From assembly GCA_964639255.1 (NCBI GenBank), contig CAZXDP010000063.1, positions 1 through 14,993 of the forward strand: 14,993 nucleotides of DNA, read 5' to 3'. This document shows, piece by piece, positions 14,644-14,993 of this stretch. This DNA comes from NZQO01 sp964639255 (GTDB lineage Bacteria > Bacteroidota > Bacteroidia > Flavobacteriales > Flavobacteriaceae). The position numbers and the translations under genes are program-made. The notes beneath the pieces are model-generated. The model saw only the letters and a list, made by a program, of their open reading frames with translations, was not told where the DNA came from and ran no database searches. The first letter of the stretch is position 1, and each line of letters starts with the position of its first letter.

Positions 14644-14993
14644 ATGAGCAACACTACCCGGCCCACCCTTGATACACCGTTTAAAAGAGATGTATATGAA
14701 GGTCTTACCAGCAATCCGAAGTTCCTATATTCAAAATATATCTATGACAAGAACGGCGATAAGCTGTTTCAGGATATCATGGAGATGCCAGAATATTACC
14801 TCACCAATTGCGAATATGAAATTTTGGCTTCCCATACCGAAGCCATCGCCGAATATTTCCGAGGAAAGGGACACGGGTTCGACCTCATAGAACTTGGCGC
14901 CGGAGACGGAAAAAAAACCAAGGTGCTGCTGCACTACCTTTCCGAGAACAATTTCAATTTTGTATACAAGCCTGTGGATATAAGTCAGAATGC
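14644..14993 (+). CDS. egtD: L-histidine N-alpha-methyltransferase EgtD, 3' truncated by window edge
   Basis: The ATG at 14644 opens a frame that runs to the window edge with no stop, giving 116 complete codons. EgtD trimethylates the alpha-amino group of histidine with S-adenosylmethionine, making hercynine for EgtB. The visible part holds the family N terminus (FKRDVYEGLTSNPKFLYSKYIYDKNGDKLFQDIMEMPEYYLTNCEYEIL) and the start of the SAM-binding fold (DLIELGAGDGKKTKVLLHYL, then YKPVDIS). The Y-Y-L-T-x-x-E-x-x-I-L motif is shared with bacterial EgtD. The full protein is normally a little over 300 residues, so about two thirds lies outside the window. The 15-base gap after egtB indicates one operon. 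Confidence 0.92.
   Translation, partial: MSNTTRPTLDTPFKRDVYEGLTSNPKFLYSKYIYDKNGDKLFQDIMEMPEYYLTNCEYEILASHTEAIAEYFRGKGHGFDLIELGAGDGKKTKVLLHYLSENNFNFVYKPVDISQN

Overview
The window looks like chromosomal DNA from a marine-type member of the Bacteroidota, most likely Flavobacteriaceae. The evidence is a set of protein families typical of that group: a carboxypeptidase-regulatory/DUF5686 outer-membrane protein, small free-standing TonB-C-like proteins, a GreA/B protein starting MSRGFVKE, and a CC-x2-C protein. Promoter-like sites match the Bacteroidota form (TAnnTTTG) and strong Shine-Dalgarno sites are scarce. Genus cannot be fixed by eye. I see no rRNA, tRNA, CRISPR array, insertion sequence or prophage module.

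Layout. Bases 1-1799 (+) hold the 3' part of a large repetitive surface/fibre-like protein that starts before the window. Bases 1862-5545 (-) hold a conserved cysteine protein, a GreA/GreB-family factor and a DUF5686 outer-membrane barrel protein. pdhB (pyruvate dehydrogenase E1 beta) lies upstream of that barrel gene on the same strand and diverges from etfB-etfA (electron transfer flavoprotein). A clear hairpin terminator follows etfA. Next come a DUF151 bifunctional-nuclease protein with a UVR motif and a CNT-type nucleoside transporter with an unusual N-terminal periplasmic domain. The transporter ends on the stop codon of a convergent SpoIIAA/STAS-like small gene. A divergent promoter region then leads to thyA, which is coupled by TAATG junctions to two small secreted TonB-C-like proteins. 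The window ends with egtB and the 5' part of egtD, the two central genes of ergothioneine biosynthesis.

How the genes fit together. pdhB, etfB and etfA belong to central carbon and electron metabolism. The DUF151 protein, nucleoside transporter and thyA form a plausible nucleoside-uptake and dTMP-supply neighbourhood, although a dihydrofolate reductase gene is not seen here. egtB-egtD would make a low-molecular-weight thiol antioxidant. Most of the window is ordinary core genome. The less explained parts are the thyA-linked pair of cysteine-containing TonB-C-like proteins, the transporter fusion, the Gre-family protein with a short coiled coil, the repeat-built surface protein, and several intergenic structures (a 49-bp stem structure after the DUF5686 gene, an AT-rich inverted repeat between etfB and etfA, and an 11-bp tandem repeat before egtB).
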